Below, piece after piece: positions 41,595-50,347 of a DNA stretch of 64,000 nt; position 1 is the first letter of the stretch; each line of letters begins with the position of its first letter. The translations under genes and the position numbers were made by a program. The stretch is from an uncultured Pseudokineococcus sp. (GTDB taxonomy: Bacteria; Actinomycetota; Actinomycetes; Actinomycetales; Quadrisphaeraceae), in the NCBI RefSeq assembly GCF_947499845.1, contig NZ_CANMPM010000005.1, positions 124,001-188,000 on the forward strand. Direction: 5' to 3'. The notes beneath the pieces are model-generated. The model worked only from the letters and a program-made list of their open reading frames with translations, was not told the origin of the DNA and did no database searches.

Positions 41595-42122
41595 GTGGCG
41601 ACCACGCTCAACGCGACGGCGGCGTCGCTGCTGGGCTTCCTGCACGACGGCCCGCAGTCGGGCTACGACCTCGTCGGCACGGCGGAGCGGTCGATCGGCG
41701 ACTTCTGGAGCCTCACGCGCAGCCAGGTCTACCGGGAGCTCTCGGCCATGGCGGGCGCCGGGCTCGTCGTCGCGCAGGAGGCCGGCCCGCGGGACCGTCG
41801 CGCGTACGCCCTCACCGACGACGGGCGCGCCGCCTTCCGCGCGTGGCTGGCCCGGCCGCCGGGGGAGGAGCAGATCCGGTACCCGCTGCTGCTCACCCTG
41901 GCCTTCGCCCGCCACCTGCCCGCGGGCGAGCTGGCGGCCTTCGTCGCCCAGCACCGCGCCGTCCACGCCGCCCGGCTCGCGGAGTACCGCCGTGAGCGGG
42001 CCGAGGCGCTCGCCGCCGGCGCCCGGCCCGTCGACCTCGTGACCCTCGACTTCGGGCTGCGCTACGAGGAGGCGGTGCTCGGGTGGTTCGACGCGCTGCC
42101 GCCGGAGGTCACCGGCGGCTGA
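41595..42122 (+). CDS. PadR-family regulator with C-terminal helical domain
   Basis: 175 residues, subfamily 2 type (Vir-like C-terminal domain). The N-terminal winged helix is ASLLGFLHDGPQSGYDLVGTAERSIGDFWSLTRSQVYRELSAMAGAGLVVAQEAGPRDRRAYALTDDGRAAFRAWL. The C-terminal part (about 95-175) is helical and includes LTLAFARHLPAGELAAFVAQHRAVHAARLAEYR. GTG 41595 has GAGGAGGA 4-7 bases upstream. The ligand is unknown. Confidence 0.92.
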   Translation: MATTLNATAASLLGFLHDGPQSGYDLVGTAERSIGDFWSLTRSQVYRELSAMAGAGLVVAQEAGPRDRRAYALTDDGRAAFRAWLARPPGEEQIRYPLLLTLAFARHLPAGELAAFVAQHRAVHAARLAEYRRERAEALAAGARPVDLVTLDFGLRYEEAVLGWFDALPPEVTGG

Positions 42123-42125
42123 GGG

Positions 42126-42172
42126 CGGCGCCGGCCGGACCGGGACCGCGTCCGGTGGCGATGGCCGGCGGC
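42126..42172. terminator. Bidirectional hairpin, padR/lipoprotein
   Basis: A nested dyad (GCGCCGGCC with GGCCGGCGG outside, ACCGG with CCGGT inside) fills the 51 bases between the convergent padR and lipoprotein genes. Confidence 0.5.
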
Positions 42173-42173
42173 C

Positions 42174-42548
42174 CTACGAGGTGGGTACCGGGTCCGGGGT
42201 CGTGCACGTCCCGGCGGCGAGGTCGACCCGCTCACCCGGCCCGCCCGTGGCCTCGTCGAGGACCTCGCCGTCGGCGACGAGCTGGACGGTGCCGCTCCCC
42301 GTCGTCGCCGTCATCCAGGTGGGCAGGTCGTACAGGGCTCCCATGCTCCCGACCGTCCGGTCGTCCTGGACGACCGACACGTAGCCGAAGGGGTCGACGC
42401 CGGCGTCCTCGCCGACGCAGACGGCGACGGTCATCCGCATCGCGGGCCCCGCCCCGGTGCCGTCGCCGCCCCCGTCGGCCCCGCACCCGGCGACCGCGGT
42501 CGCCGCGAGGAGCGCGAGCAGCGCTGCGGTGGACCTCGTCGTGGTCAT
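42174..42548 (-). CDS. Putative lipoprotein
   Basis: 124 residues with a lipoprotein signal: MTTTRSTAALLALLAATAVAGC, where the lipobox is VAGC (Cys22) followed by a Gly/Asp-rich linker. The mature part of about 85 residues has a repeated beta-strand pattern (VAVCVGEDAGVDPFGYVSVVQDDRTVGSMGAL) and one further Cys near the end. I recognise no family. Predicted to be exported and lipid-anchored. It converges on padR and is divergent from the GNAT gene. Confidence 0.75.
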   Translation of the reverse strand: MTTTRSTAALLALLAATAVAGCGADGGGDGTGAGPAMRMTVAVCVGEDAGVDPFGYVSVVQDDRTVGSMGALYDLPTWMTATTGSGTVQLVADGEVLDEATGGPGERVDLAAGTCTTPDPVPTS

Positions 42549-42678
42549 GCGCCATGGCACCACACGAGACGCTCCCCGGAGCGGTCCGCGGCGCTCTCGT
42601 CGTCGGCGGTGGGTGCCACGCTCCGGGGGTGGACGACGACAGGCGGGCGCCCACCCCGCTCGCGCTGCTGGTGCGCTC

Positions 42679-43200
42679 ATGACCGCCCCCGACCCCGACC
42701 CCGAGACTGGCCCGCGCCCGCCGGCCGGCCTCGCGCTGCGCCGCCTCGGCGAGGAGGACTGGCCCCTGTGGCGCCGGCTGCGGCGAGCGGCGCTCGCGGA
42801 CGCCCCGGGCGCCTTCGGGTCGACTCTCGCGCAGTGGAGCGGGGACGGCGACCGCGAGGAGCGCTGGCGCGCCCGGCTGCGCGAGGTCGCCCTCCACCTC
42901 GTCGTCGAGCGGGACGGCGAGCCGGTCGGCGTCGTGGCCGCCGCCGCGCCGGTGGAGGAGGACGTCGTCCAGCTCATCTCGCTGTGGGTGGACCCGGAGG
43001 CGCGGGGCACCGGGGCGGGCGACGTCGCCGTCCGCGGCGTCGTCGCGTGGGCCGCCTCGGAGCACCCCGGCGTCGACGTCGTCCTCTCCGTCGCGTCCGG
43101 GAACGACGCGGCGGCGCGCCTCTACGCGCGGCACGGCTTCGTCGAGGACGGGCCCTCGCCCGACGCGGGCTGCGAGCGGCGCCTGCGGCGCCGGTCGTGA
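42679..43200 (+). CDS. GNAT-family N-acetyltransferase
   Basis: 173 residues with a complete GNAT fold: LALRRLGEEDWPLWRRLRRAALADAPGAFGSTLA at the N-terminus, VVERDGEPVGVVAAAAP, the acetyl-CoA segment VVQLISLWVDPEARGTGAGDVAVRGVVAWA (R-G-T-G-A-G) and NDAAARLYARHGFVEDG. It is the type whose relatives acetylate small amines or aminoglycosides, but the substrate cannot be deduced. The start is ATG 42679. Confidence 0.92.
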   Translation: MTAPDPDPETGPRPPAGLALRRLGEEDWPLWRRLRRAALADAPGAFGSTLAQWSGDGDREERWRARLREVALHLVVERDGEPVGVVAAAAPVEEDVVQLISLWVDPEARGTGAGDVAVRGVVAWAASEHPGVDVVLSVASGNDAAARLYARHGFVEDGPSPDAGCERRLRRRS

Positions 43201-43242
43201 GCGGCGCCCGGGCCCCTGCGGAGCCCGGGCCCCGGGCCGACC

Positions 43243-43270
43243 GGGCCGCCGGAAGGCGTCCCGGCGGCCC
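43243..43270. terminator. Bidirectional hairpin 3' of GNAT gene
   Basis: GGGCCGCCGG (43243-43252) pairs perfectly with CCGGCGGCCC (43261-43270) between the convergent GNAT gene and the small gene at 43325. Confidence 0.7.
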
Positions 43271-43324
43271 CGTCGGTGCCCCGCCGCGCTGCGGGAGGCG
43301 TGGGCTCCTGGTGCTCGAGCGCGG

Positions 43325-43525
43325 TCAGCGGCCGCGCAGGCCCCGCAGCACCTTGCCCACGACGCCGCCGCCGGCGCCGCTCCCGGCCCCGGTCCTCGCG
43401 GTGGCGCCGCTCCTCGGCGCGCCACCACCCCGGCGGCCCGCCCCGCCGGCGCCCTGCGTGGCACCGCGGGCTCCGCCTCGAGCGGCCTGCTTGGCTGTGC
43501 CCATCAGCTTGTTCACGATGCTCAT
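43325..43525 (-). CDS. Small basic Gly/Arg-rich protein
   Basis: 66 residues: MSIVNKLMGTAKQAARGGARG followed by Gly/Ala/Arg/Thr-rich sequence and the ending GGGVVGKVLRGLRGR. The helical N- and C-termini flank a low-complexity core. GAGGAAGAG lies 5-8 bases before the ATG at 43525, and a terminator follows, so it is probably expressed. No family is recognised; the high Arg and Gly content would fit nucleic-acid binding, but that is inference. Confidence 0.6.
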   Translation of the reverse strand: MSIVNKLMGTAKQAARGGARGATQGAGGAGRRGGGAPRSGATARTGAGSGAGGGVVGKVLRGLRGR

Positions 43526-43722
43526 GACTGCTCTTCCTCGTGCCCCCGCGCCGTCGCGGGGGCACCCGACCGTAGGGCCGCGGTGCGGCCCTCGCCCGTC
43601 AGCCGCCGGCCCCCCGCGGTGGACACAACCGGCGGCCGCCGTCACCCGGTCGGAGCAGCGGGCTCCGCACGGGTCCCCCCGAGGGGGTCAAGTCGGGCGC
43701 GCCGCAGGACGACGGAGCAGGG

Positions 43723-45261
43723 GTGAGACGACACCGCGACGCTGCCGCTGCTGCTGCGCCGATGCCCCGCGACGTCGAGGCGCTCGAGAAGGTCCTCCAG
43801 GTCCTCGACGAGGGCGTGGCCGACGAGGCCGACGCCCACGCGCGGATCATCGGGGCCCTCGTGCCGGCCCTCCACCTGACGTACGGCGCCGTGTGGCTGC
43901 CGACGCCGGAGGGCACGCTCGCGCTCGCCCACGAGGCGGGCGAGCTCGTCGGCGCCCTGGCCACCGCGGCCGGGGGCGCGCGCGTCCTGCGCCGCACCGA
44001 CGGCCTGCTCGGCGAAGCCGTGCGCACGCGCCGGCCCGTCGTCGCGACCGGCGACGGCGCCAGCGCCTCGTGCCAGCGGTGGCAGGCGGCGGTGGGCGCC
44101 GGCGCCACGGGCGGGTGCGCACTGCCGGTCCTGCAGGGCGGGGACGTCGTCGCCGTCCAGGAGTTCTACACGCGCGAGCAGCTGCCCTTCTTCGGCGCCC
44201 GCGCCGAGAAGTGGGAGGCCATCGGCCGCATCACGGCGCAGGCGCGCGAGCGCGCGCTCGTGGCCGCCGAGCTGGCCGAGGTCTCGGCGTCGCGCCTCGC
44301 CGTCACGACCGTCGTCAGCCGCATCACCGCGACCCGCGACGAGGCAGCGGCCATCACGACGGCGCTCGAGACGGTGCGCGACGCCTTCGGCTGGGTCTAC
44401 GGCTCCTTCTGGGTCGTCGACGGCGACGTGCTGCGCTTCGCCGTCGAGTCCGGCTCCGCCGGTGACGAGTTCCGGCAGGTCACCCGCTCCGCGACCTTCG
44501 CCGAGGGCGTCGGGCTCGCCGGGCGGGCCTGGAAGGCGCGCGACCTCGTGCACGTGCGCGACCTCAGCCGCCTCACCGACTGCGTCCGCGCCCCCGCCGC
44601 CGGCCGCGCCGGCGTCCGGTCGGGCGTGTGCCTGCCCGTCCTCGTCGACGACCGGGTCGTCGCGACGATGGACTTCTTCACGACCGAGGAGAGCGACCTC
44701 TCCGAGTCGCGCGCCTCGGCGCTGCGCAACGTCCAGCAGCTGCTGTCGCAGCACCTCGAGCGGCTGCGCCGCCTGCAGTACGACGAGGAGAAGGCCCAGG
44801 AGCTCCTCGGCACCGTCTCGCAGGTGCGGGGCGCCACGGAGGACGCGCACGCGGTGGCGGGCGCCGCCGTCGCGCGCACCGCGACCCTGACGACCGACGT
44901 CGACGCGCTCGCGAGCGCCTCGGCGGCCATCAGCGACGTCATCGGGATCATCTCCAAGATCGCCGCGCAGACGAACCTCCTCGCGCTCAACGCGACGATC
45001 GAGGCGGCCCGCGCCGGCGAGGTCGGCCGCGGCTTCGCCGTCGTCGCGGGCGAGGTCAAGGAGCTGGCCCGCGAGACGGCCGCCGCCACCGAGCGGGTCG
45101 CCGAGCAGGTCCGCACCATCCAGGCCAGCAGCGTCGCGGTGTCCTCGGGCATCCACGAGACGAGCGAGATCATCAGCCGGATGGACGCCGTCCAGTCCCG
45201 GATCTCCGAGGTGCTCGCCCAGCAGGCCGCCATGGCCGAGGAGTTCGCGGCCCGGGGCTGA
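43723..45261 (+). CDS. Soluble chemoreceptor, GAF-GAF-MCP
   Basis: 512 residues without membrane segments. There are two GAF-type sensor domains (about 30-180 and 200-355), each with a [15 protein letters not shown] or [11 protein letters not shown] strand typical of this class. A methyl-accepting signalling domain follows (about 370-512) with the conserved hairpin tip [41 protein letters not shown]. The signalling domain is short, ending shortly after the tip's descending helix. It should couple to CheA/CheW; no other che gene is in the window. The GTG at 43723 has GGAGCAGGG upstream; ATG 43762 is an alternative. Confidence 0.93.
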   Translation: MRRHRDAAAAAAPMPRDVEALEKVLQVLDEGVADEADAHARIIGALVPALHLTYGAVWLPTPEGTLALAHEAGELVGALATAAGGARVLRRTDGLLGEAVRTRRPVVATGDGASASCQRWQAAVGAGATGGCALPVLQGGDVVAVQEFYTREQLPFFGARAEKWEAIGRITAQARERALVAAELAEVSASRLAVTTVVSRITATRDEAAAITTALETVRDAFGWVYGSFWVVDGDVLRFAVESGSAGDEFRQVTRSATFAEGVGLAGRAWKARDLVHVRDLSRLTDCVRAPAAGRAGVRSGVCLPVLVDDRVVATMDFFTTEESDLSESRASALRNVQQLLSQHLERLRRLQYDEEKAQELLGTVSQVRGATEDAHAVAGAAVARTATLTTDVDALASASAAISDVIGIISKIAAQTNLLALNATIEAARAGEVGRGFAVVAGEVKELARETAAATERVAEQVRTIQASSVAVSSGIHETSEIISRMDAVQSRISEVLAQQAAMAEEFAARG

Positions 45262-45352
45262 CGCGAGGTCGACCCGGGGGCGCCCCGTCGCCGTCGTCGC
45301 CGCCATGATGGCCCGCGGCGCACGGACGACGAGGACCGCGGGAGGACCGGCG

Positions 45353-46978
45353 ATGACGACGGACGCAGCAGAGGCCATCACCTCGGGGAGGACGGCCCTG
45401 GGCCTCGAGCTGGGCTCGACCCGGATCAAGGCGGTGCTCGTCGGCCCCGACCGGGAGGTCCTGGCCTCGGGCGGGTCCTCGTGGGAGAACGAGCTCGTCG
45501 ACGGGCGGTGGACGTACGCGCTCGAGGACGTCTGGGACGGCGTCGCCGCGGTGTTCGGTGCGGTCGCCGCGCAGGTGCGCGAGCGGCACGGGGTCGCCCT
45601 GGAGCGCCTCGGCGCCCTGGGCGTCTCGGCGATGATGCACGGCTACCTCGCGCTCGACGCCGACGACGAGCTGCTCGTGCCCTTCCGCACGTGGCGCAAC
45701 ACGAGCACGGGCGAGGCCGTGGAGCGCCTGTCCGGGCCGCTCGACTTCAACGTGCCGCACCGGTGGACCGTCGCCCACCTCGTGCAGGCGGCGATGGACG
45801 GCGAGGAGCACCTGTCGCAGCTCGCGGCCGTCACGACGCTGGCCGGGTACGTGCACCGTCGCCTGACCGGTGAGCTCGTGCTCGGCGTCGGGGACGCCAG
45901 CGGCGTCTTCCCGGTCGCGTCCGCCGGGGGCGCCCCGGACTACGACGCCGACCGCCTCGCCACCGCCCAGCGCCTGATCGACGAGGCGCTGCCCGAGGGC
46001 GTCGCCGTCTCCCTCGCCGACGTGCTGCCGCGCGTGGCGGTCGCCGGGGAGGGCGCGGGGGAGCTCACCGAGGCCGGCGCCCGGCTGCTCGACCCGTCCG
46101 GCGCCCTGCAGCCGGGGGCGCTCGTGTGCCCGCCGGAGGGCGACGCGGGCACGGGCATGGTCGCCACCGGGTCGGTCGCGCCGCGCACCGGCAACGTCAG
46201 CGCCGGCACGAGCATCTTCGCGATGGTGGTCCTCGAGGGGCCGCTCGACCGGGTGCACCGCGAGCTCGACATGGTCACGACCCCTGCCGGCGACCCGGTC
46301 GCGATGGTCCACTGCAACAACGGGGCCAGCGAGCTCGACGCCTGGGCGCGCCTGTTCCAGCAGTTCGCCGCGGCGATCGGCGCCCCCGCGGACGACGGCG
46401 CCGTCTTCGGGGCGCTCTTCCGCGCCTCGCTCGACGGGGCGCCCGACGGCGGCGGGATGCTCGCCTACAACTACCTCTCGGGCGAGCCCATCACCGAGCT
46501 CGAGGAGGGGCGGCCGCTCTTCCTGCGGACGCCGGGGCGGCCCTTCGACCTGCCGACCTTCATGCGCACCCAGATCTACGCGGCCTTCGCGACGCTGAAG
46601 ATCGGCATGGACGTGCTGGCCGGCGAGGGGGTCCGCCTCGACGGGATGTTCGCCCACGGCGGCGTCTTCGCGACGCCGGGCGTGGCCCAGCGCCACCTCG
46701 CCGCGGCCATCGGTGCGCCGGTGTCGGTGGGCGACCTGGCCTCGGAGGGCGGGGCGTGGGGCGCGGCCGTCCTCGCCACCTACGCCGCCGACCGCGCGGC
46801 CGGGCGCGACGGCGGGCTGTCGCTGGCCGACTACGTCGCCGAGCGGGTGGTCGCCGGGGCGCGCATCGAGACGGTCGAGCCGGACCCGGACGACGTCGCG
46901 GGCTTCGACGCCTACCTGCGGCGCTACGTCGACGGCCTCGCCGTCGAGCGCGCCGCCGTCGAGGCGGTGACGAGCTGA
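45353..46978 (+). CDS. FGGY-family carbohydrate kinase
   Basis: ATP-dependent sugar kinase of 541 residues. N-terminal phosphate-1 motif: LGLELGSTRIKAVLVG. It continues with VSAMMHGYLALD, then GTGMVATGSVAPRTGNVSAGTSIFAMVVLE (phosphate-2 region, the usual TGT replaced by AGTS) and the C-terminal GMFAHGGVFATPGVAQRHLAAAIGAPV block with the adenosine-binding glycines. The length and TWRNTSTGEAVERLSGPLDFNVPHRWTVAHL segment set it apart from ordinary xylulokinase (about 480 aa); it may act on another ketose. GGGAGGA precedes ATG 45353. Confidence 0.87.
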   Translation: MTTDAAEAITSGRTALGLELGSTRIKAVLVGPDREVLASGGSSWENELVDGRWTYALEDVWDGVAAVFGAVAAQVRERHGVALERLGALGVSAMMHGYLALDADDELLVPFRTWRNTSTGEAVERLSGPLDFNVPHRWTVAHLVQAAMDGEEHLSQLAAVTTLAGYVHRRLTGELVLGVGDASGVFPVASAGGAPDYDADRLATAQRLIDEALPEGVAVSLADVLPRVAVAGEGAGELTEAGARLLDPSGALQPGALVCPPEGDAGTGMVATGSVAPRTGNVSAGTSIFAMVVLEGPLDRVHRELDMVTTPAGDPVAMVHCNNGASELDAWARLFQQFAAAIGAPADDGAVFGALFRASLDGAPDGGGMLAYNYLSGEPITELEEGRPLFLRTPGRPFDLPTFMRTQIYAAFATLKIGMDVLAGEGVRLDGMFAHGGVFATPGVAQRHLAAAIGAPVSVGDLASEGGAWGAAVLATYAADRAAGRDGGLSLADYVAERVVAGARIETVEPDPDDVAGFDAYLRRYVDGLAVERAAVEAVTS

Positions 46979-47028
46979 CCGCCGGCGCCTCGGCCGCCGG
47001 CGCCGCGAGCGGGCCCGCGGCCGCCGTC

Positions 47029-47625
47029 GTGCGGCCCTACCGCGAGCAGGACCGGGCGGACCTCTACGACGTCTGCGTGCGCACGGGCGCGGCCGGCGGC
47101 GACGCGCGGGGCCGCCACGGGGACGACGACCTGCTCGGCGACGTGTGGCTCGGGGCCTACCTGCACCTCGAGCCCGAGCTGGCCTTCGTGCTCGACGACG
47201 GCGGCCGCGCCGTCGGCTACTGCGTCGGCACCGCCTCGACGGCGCGCTTCGTGCGCGGCTACCGCGACGTCTGGATCCCCCGCCTGGGGAGCCGGCGACC
47301 CGTGCCGCCCTCCCCGCCGAGGACGCCCGACGAGGAGGTGCTGGCCCTCCACCACGACCCCGAGCGCCTGCTGGTGCCCGAGCTCGCGGACCACCCCGCG
47401 CACCTGCACGTCGACCTGCTGCCCTCCCACCAGGGCGCCGGGCACGGGCGGGCGCTCGTCCACGCCTTCCTGGCGTCGGCGCGCCGCGCGGGTGCGCGGG
47501 CGGTCCACCTCGGTGTCGCCGCGGAGAACACCCGGGCCCGCGCCTTCTACGCGCGCCTCGGGTTCACCGCGCTCCCCGTGCCGGGGGCCGTGCCGGGCAC
47601 CGTCCTGGGCCGCAGCACCACCTGA
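47029..47625 (+). CDS. GNAT-family acetyltransferase downstream of FGGY kinase
   Basis: 198 residues from GTG 47029, with a full GNAT fold: VRPYREQDRADLYDVCVRTG, AYLHLEPELAFVLDDGGRAVGYCVGT, then HLHVDLLPSHQGAGHGRALVHAF (acetyl-CoA motif Q-G-A-G-H-G) and GVAAENTRARAFYARLGF. In an O-GlcNAcase-linked subtype, similar proteins occur with hexosamine genes. No good ribosome binding site precedes 47029. A CTG at 46975 overlaps the kinase stop (CTGA), has GAGGCGG at -7 and would add 18 low-complexity residues. The gene is almost certainly co-transcribed with the kinase. Confidence 0.82.
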   Translation: MRPYREQDRADLYDVCVRTGAAGGDARGRHGDDDLLGDVWLGAYLHLEPELAFVLDDGGRAVGYCVGTASTARFVRGYRDVWIPRLGSRRPVPPSPPRTPDEEVLALHHDPERLLVPELADHPAHLHVDLLPSHQGAGHGRALVHAFLASARRAGARAVHLGVAAENTRARAFYARLGFTALPVPGAVPGTVLGRSTT

Positions 47626-47661
47626 GCCCCGCCCGTCGCCGGGCGTCGGCGCCGTCGCGCC

Positions 47662-48486
47662 TCAGGGCGGCGGCAGGGGCTCCCCGTCGGCACGGGCGGC
47701 ACGGGAGGTCGAGCGGTAGTCGCGGGCCGTGCGGCCGAGGACGGTGCGGAAGTCGTGCGCCAGGTGGGCCTGGTCGGCGTACCCGAGGTCGGCCGCCACC
47801 TGCGCGACGGTCGTCCCCGGCTCCTCGCGCAGCCGCTGCGCCGCCTCCTGCAGCCGGTAGCGGCGGATGACGGCGAGCGGCGGCAGCCCGATGCAGCGCT
47901 CGGCCGCCCGCTGCACGGCGCGCGTCGAGACCCCGAGGTACCGGGCCAGCTGGTCCACGCGCACGAGGCCGCGGTCGGCCGCGACGACGTCCTCCAGGGC
48001 GTTCGCCAGGCGCCCGACCTCGTCGGGGGCGGGCAGGTGCTCCTCCGCCCAGGCGAGGAGCGCCGCCACGGCGCCCCGGCGGCCGGCGTCCTCGTCGGGG
48101 CGCGCCATGGCCGCGGCGACGTCCCGCTGCAGGTCCGGCGCCGCCACGGGCACGGTCGTGTCGCGCAGCTCCCGGGGGCGCGGGTGCAGCGCCGCCAGGC
48201 CCGCCGGGCGCAGCAGGGCCCCGACGACCCAGCCGGCGCCCTCGAGGTCGACGTGGGAGGCGCGGGTCGTCGGTCCGGCGAGCTCCACCCCGTCCGGGCC
48301 GACGACGAGGTTGGCCGACGGGAAGGGCAGCAGGTGCTGGCGCGAGACCTCGCCCGGCGGCAGGTCCCAGCGGGGCACCCAGCACCAGCGGACCCGGTCG
48401 GCGAGCCGGGGCGGCGCGGCCTCGCGCGCGAAGACGGGCAGGCGCCCGGGGAACAGGACGCCGCGCCGGTCCTCGAGGTCGGCCAC
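47662..48486 (-). CDS. AraC-family transcriptional regulator
   Basis: 274 residues. The N-terminal sensor domain (about 8-160) has the FPGRLPVFAREAAPPRLADRVRWCWVPRWDLPPGEVSRQHLLPFPSANLVVGPDGVEL pattern of DUF6597-like sensor domains. The C-terminal AraC DNA-binding domain (about 175-270) has two HTH motifs: VDQLARYLGVSTRAVQRAAERCIGLPP and TTVAQVAADLGYADQAHLAHDFRTVLGRTARDYR. GTG 48486 has GGGAAGG 4-5 bases upstream. The divergent VOC-protein gene is a likely target. Confidence 0.92.
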   Translation of the reverse strand: MADLEDRRGVLFPGRLPVFAREAAPPRLADRVRWCWVPRWDLPPGEVSRQHLLPFPSANLVVGPDGVELAGPTTRASHVDLEGAGWVVGALLRPAGLAALHPRPRELRDTTVPVAAPDLQRDVAAAMARPDEDAGRRGAVAALLAWAEEHLPAPDEVGRLANALEDVVAADRGLVRVDQLARYLGVSTRAVQRAAERCIGLPPLAVIRRYRLQEAAQRLREEPGTTVAQVAADLGYADQAHLAHDFRTVLGRTARDYRSTSRAARADGEPLPPP

Positions 48487-48552
48487 CGCACCTTCCCGAC
48501 GTCGTCGCAGATCTCCAAGACGCCCGTGCGGCGGCGTCCCTACGGTCGCGCC

Positions 48553-49089
48553 ATGCCTGATGAGCAGCCCACCGACGACAGCCCCTCCGACAGCCCGCGC
48601 CCCGGCGTGACGGGCGAGCACACCACCGACGGGGTCCCGCACGGCGCGACGAGCCTGACGCCCTTCCTGGCCCTCCGCGGCGCCGCGGAGGCGGTCGAGT
48701 TCTACCGCACGGCCTTCGGCGCGCGGGTCGTCGACGTCACCGAGATGGGCGGTGTCGTCGTCCACGCCGACCTCGACCTCGGGCACGGCCACCTCCAGCT
48801 GGGCGAGCCGAGCCCCGACTTCGGCCTCGTCCCGGCGCCCGAGGAGGGGGCCTGCTACTCGCTCGGCCTCTACTGCGCCGACGCCGACGCGCTGGTGGCC
48901 CGCGCGGTCGAGGCCGGGGCGACGGTGCGGGAGCCGCTCATGACCTTCGTCTCGGGCGACCGCTACGCCTCGCTGCTCGACCCCTTCGGCGTGCGGTGGT
49001 CGGTGATGTCCCGCGTGGAGGACCTCTCCGAGGAGGAGAGCGCCCGCCGCGTCGCCGCGTGGGCGGCGGAGCAGGCGGGATCCGCCTGA
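48553..49089 (+). CDS. VOC-family (PhnB-like) protein
   Basis: 178 residues. A disordered charged N-tail of about 30 residues precedes one glyoxalase/PhnB-type domain: TSLTPFLALRGAAEAVEFYRTAFGARVVDVTEM, HADLDLGHGHLQLGEPSPDFG, DADALVARAVEAGATVREPLM and GDRYASLLDPFGVRWSVMSRVEDLSEEE. The ending VEDLSEEE is characteristic of PhnB-like proteins. The function (antibiotic binding or a lyase-type reaction) is unassigned. The start is ATG 48553, 66 bases from the divergent AraC gene. Confidence 0.9.
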   Translation: MPDEQPTDDSPSDSPRPGVTGEHTTDGVPHGATSLTPFLALRGAAEAVEFYRTAFGARVVDVTEMGGVVVHADLDLGHGHLQLGEPSPDFGLVPAPEEGACYSLGLYCADADALVARAVEAGATVREPLMTFVSGDRYASLLDPFGVRWSVMSRVEDLSEEESARRVAAWAAEQAGSA

Positions 49090-49245
49090 GCCCGGCGGCC
49101 CCCGCCGAGGACGTGGCGCACGGCGACCTGCGCAACGCCTCACTCGACACCCGCGCACTCCTCTGACCTGGGACGACGCTGTGTCACCGCCCCTTCCGCA
49201 GGTCGGTGTGCGCGCGACCGCGCCCACGGCGGGGTCGGCGCTCCC

Positions 49246-49684
49246 TCAGTCGAGGCAGAACTCGTTCCCCTCCGGGTCGGCCATGACGACGTGGCCGGCG
49301 TCGAGCGGAGGTCGGGGCTCGTGGCGGGAGAGCCGGGTGGCGCCGAGGGCCACGAGCCGCTCGGCCTCCTGCTCCAGCGCCCCCATCCGCTCGTCGCCGG
49401 TGAGCCCCGGCGCGGCGCGGACGTCGAGGTGCAGCCGGTTCTTGCCCCGCTTCGGCTCCGGGACGCGCTGGAAGTACAGGCGCGGGCCCGCGCCGGACGG
49501 GTCGACGACGGCGGAGGCGTCGTCCCACCGCTCCGGCGGCACGCCCATCGCCGCGAGCGCCTCCTCCCACGAGGCGAACCCCGCGGGCGGGGCCTGGACC
49601 TCGTAGCCCAGCGCCTGCGCCCAGAAGGCGGCCGGGCGCCCGGGGGCCGGCGCAGTCGACCGTCACCTGCAGCTCGCGGGGCAC
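49246..49684 (-). pseudogene. VOC-family gene with +1 frameshift
   Basis: The gene starts at GTG 49684 (VPRELQVTVDCA) but loses frame within a run of five C near 49642-49646 on the coding strand. From there another frame continues with PAAFWAQALGYEVQ, then ASWEEALAAMGVPPERWDDASAVVDPSGAGPRLYFQRVPEPKRGKNRLHLDVRA and ends DPEGNEFCLD. Removing one C gives a continuous glyoxalase-like domain of about 145 residues. A 100-residue fragment from ATG 49548 remains open. It is a real mutation or a sequencing error. The GTG is 4 bases from the upstream DinB-like stop. Confidence 0.8.
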
Positions 49685-49688
49685 GCCG

Positions 49689-50255
49689 TCACGCCTCCTC
49701 GGGCGGCCGCCACGGCTGGACGAAGTCGTTCGCGGGCCAGCCCTCGACGGCGGCCAGCAGCGAGGTGCTGCTCGCGCCGTCCAGCTGCTCGCGGACGATG
49801 TCGGCGTGGCCCGCGTGCCGGGCGACCTCGGTGACGAGGTGGACCATCCGGTAGCGCTCGACGGACGGCGTCGGCTCCGGGCGCCCGAACCACGGAGCCG
49901 GCGGCTCGAGGGCGTCGCCGCCCGGGTCGGTGGTGCGCCAGCGGTCGAGGAGCTCGGCGCGGACGCGGTCGAGGTCGGCCACCGCGCCGGCCAGCGTCTC
50001 GTCGTCGCCGAGCGCGAAGCTCGCCTCGAAGCGGGCTCGGTCCTCCGGGGTGGGCGCGCCGTCGGCGACGAGCCGGCCGCCGAGGACGTGCGCCACGTGC
50101 TTGACGAGCCCGCCGACCGACAGGCTGCTCCGGCAGGGGGTGGCGCGCGCCTGCTCCTCGGTGAGGCCGTGCGCCGCGGCGCGCAGCGCGTCGAGGTGCT
50201 CCTCGAGGTGCCCGACGAGCACCTCGCGCTCCGAGTACGTGCCGGGACCGAACAC
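49689..50255 (-). CDS. DinB-like (mycothiol-transferase fold) protein
   Basis: 188 residues with the four-helix DinB/DUF664 pattern: SEREVLVGHLEEHLDALRAAAHGLTEEQARATPCRSSLSVGGLVKHVAHVLGGRLVADG, where LVKHVAHV holds the first metal His, and VERYRMVHLVTEVARHAGHADIVREQLDG supplies HAGHAD, the second pair. Probably a metal-dependent thiol-linked enzyme; the substrate is unknown. GTG 50255. Followed 4 bases later by the frameshifted VOC gene, so once an operon. Confidence 0.88.
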   Translation of the reverse strand: MFGPGTYSEREVLVGHLEEHLDALRAAAHGLTEEQARATPCRSSLSVGGLVKHVAHVLGGRLVADGAPTPEDRARFEASFALGDDETLAGAVADLDRVRAELLDRWRTTDPGGDALEPPAPWFGRPEPTPSVERYRMVHLVTEVARHAGHADIVREQLDGASSTSLLAAVEGWPANDFVQPWRPPEEA

Positions 50256-50347
50256 CGCGACCTCCGAGGCCGGCTGCTGCTGCGGACGGCCCGAACGGTA
50301 GGACCTCGGGCCCCCCGTGCCCAGCCCCCGGCGCTACCGTCCTGCCC

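Noticed and set aside
45353-46978. Calling the FGGY kinase xylulokinase (xylB) as partner of xylA
   Set aside because: It is 44 kb from xylA, longer than xylulokinase, and the sugar cannot be set from the motif.
49090-49245. Short peptide frame after the VOC gene
   Set aside because: A 25-residue open stretch has no start with a ribosome binding site and no recognised family.
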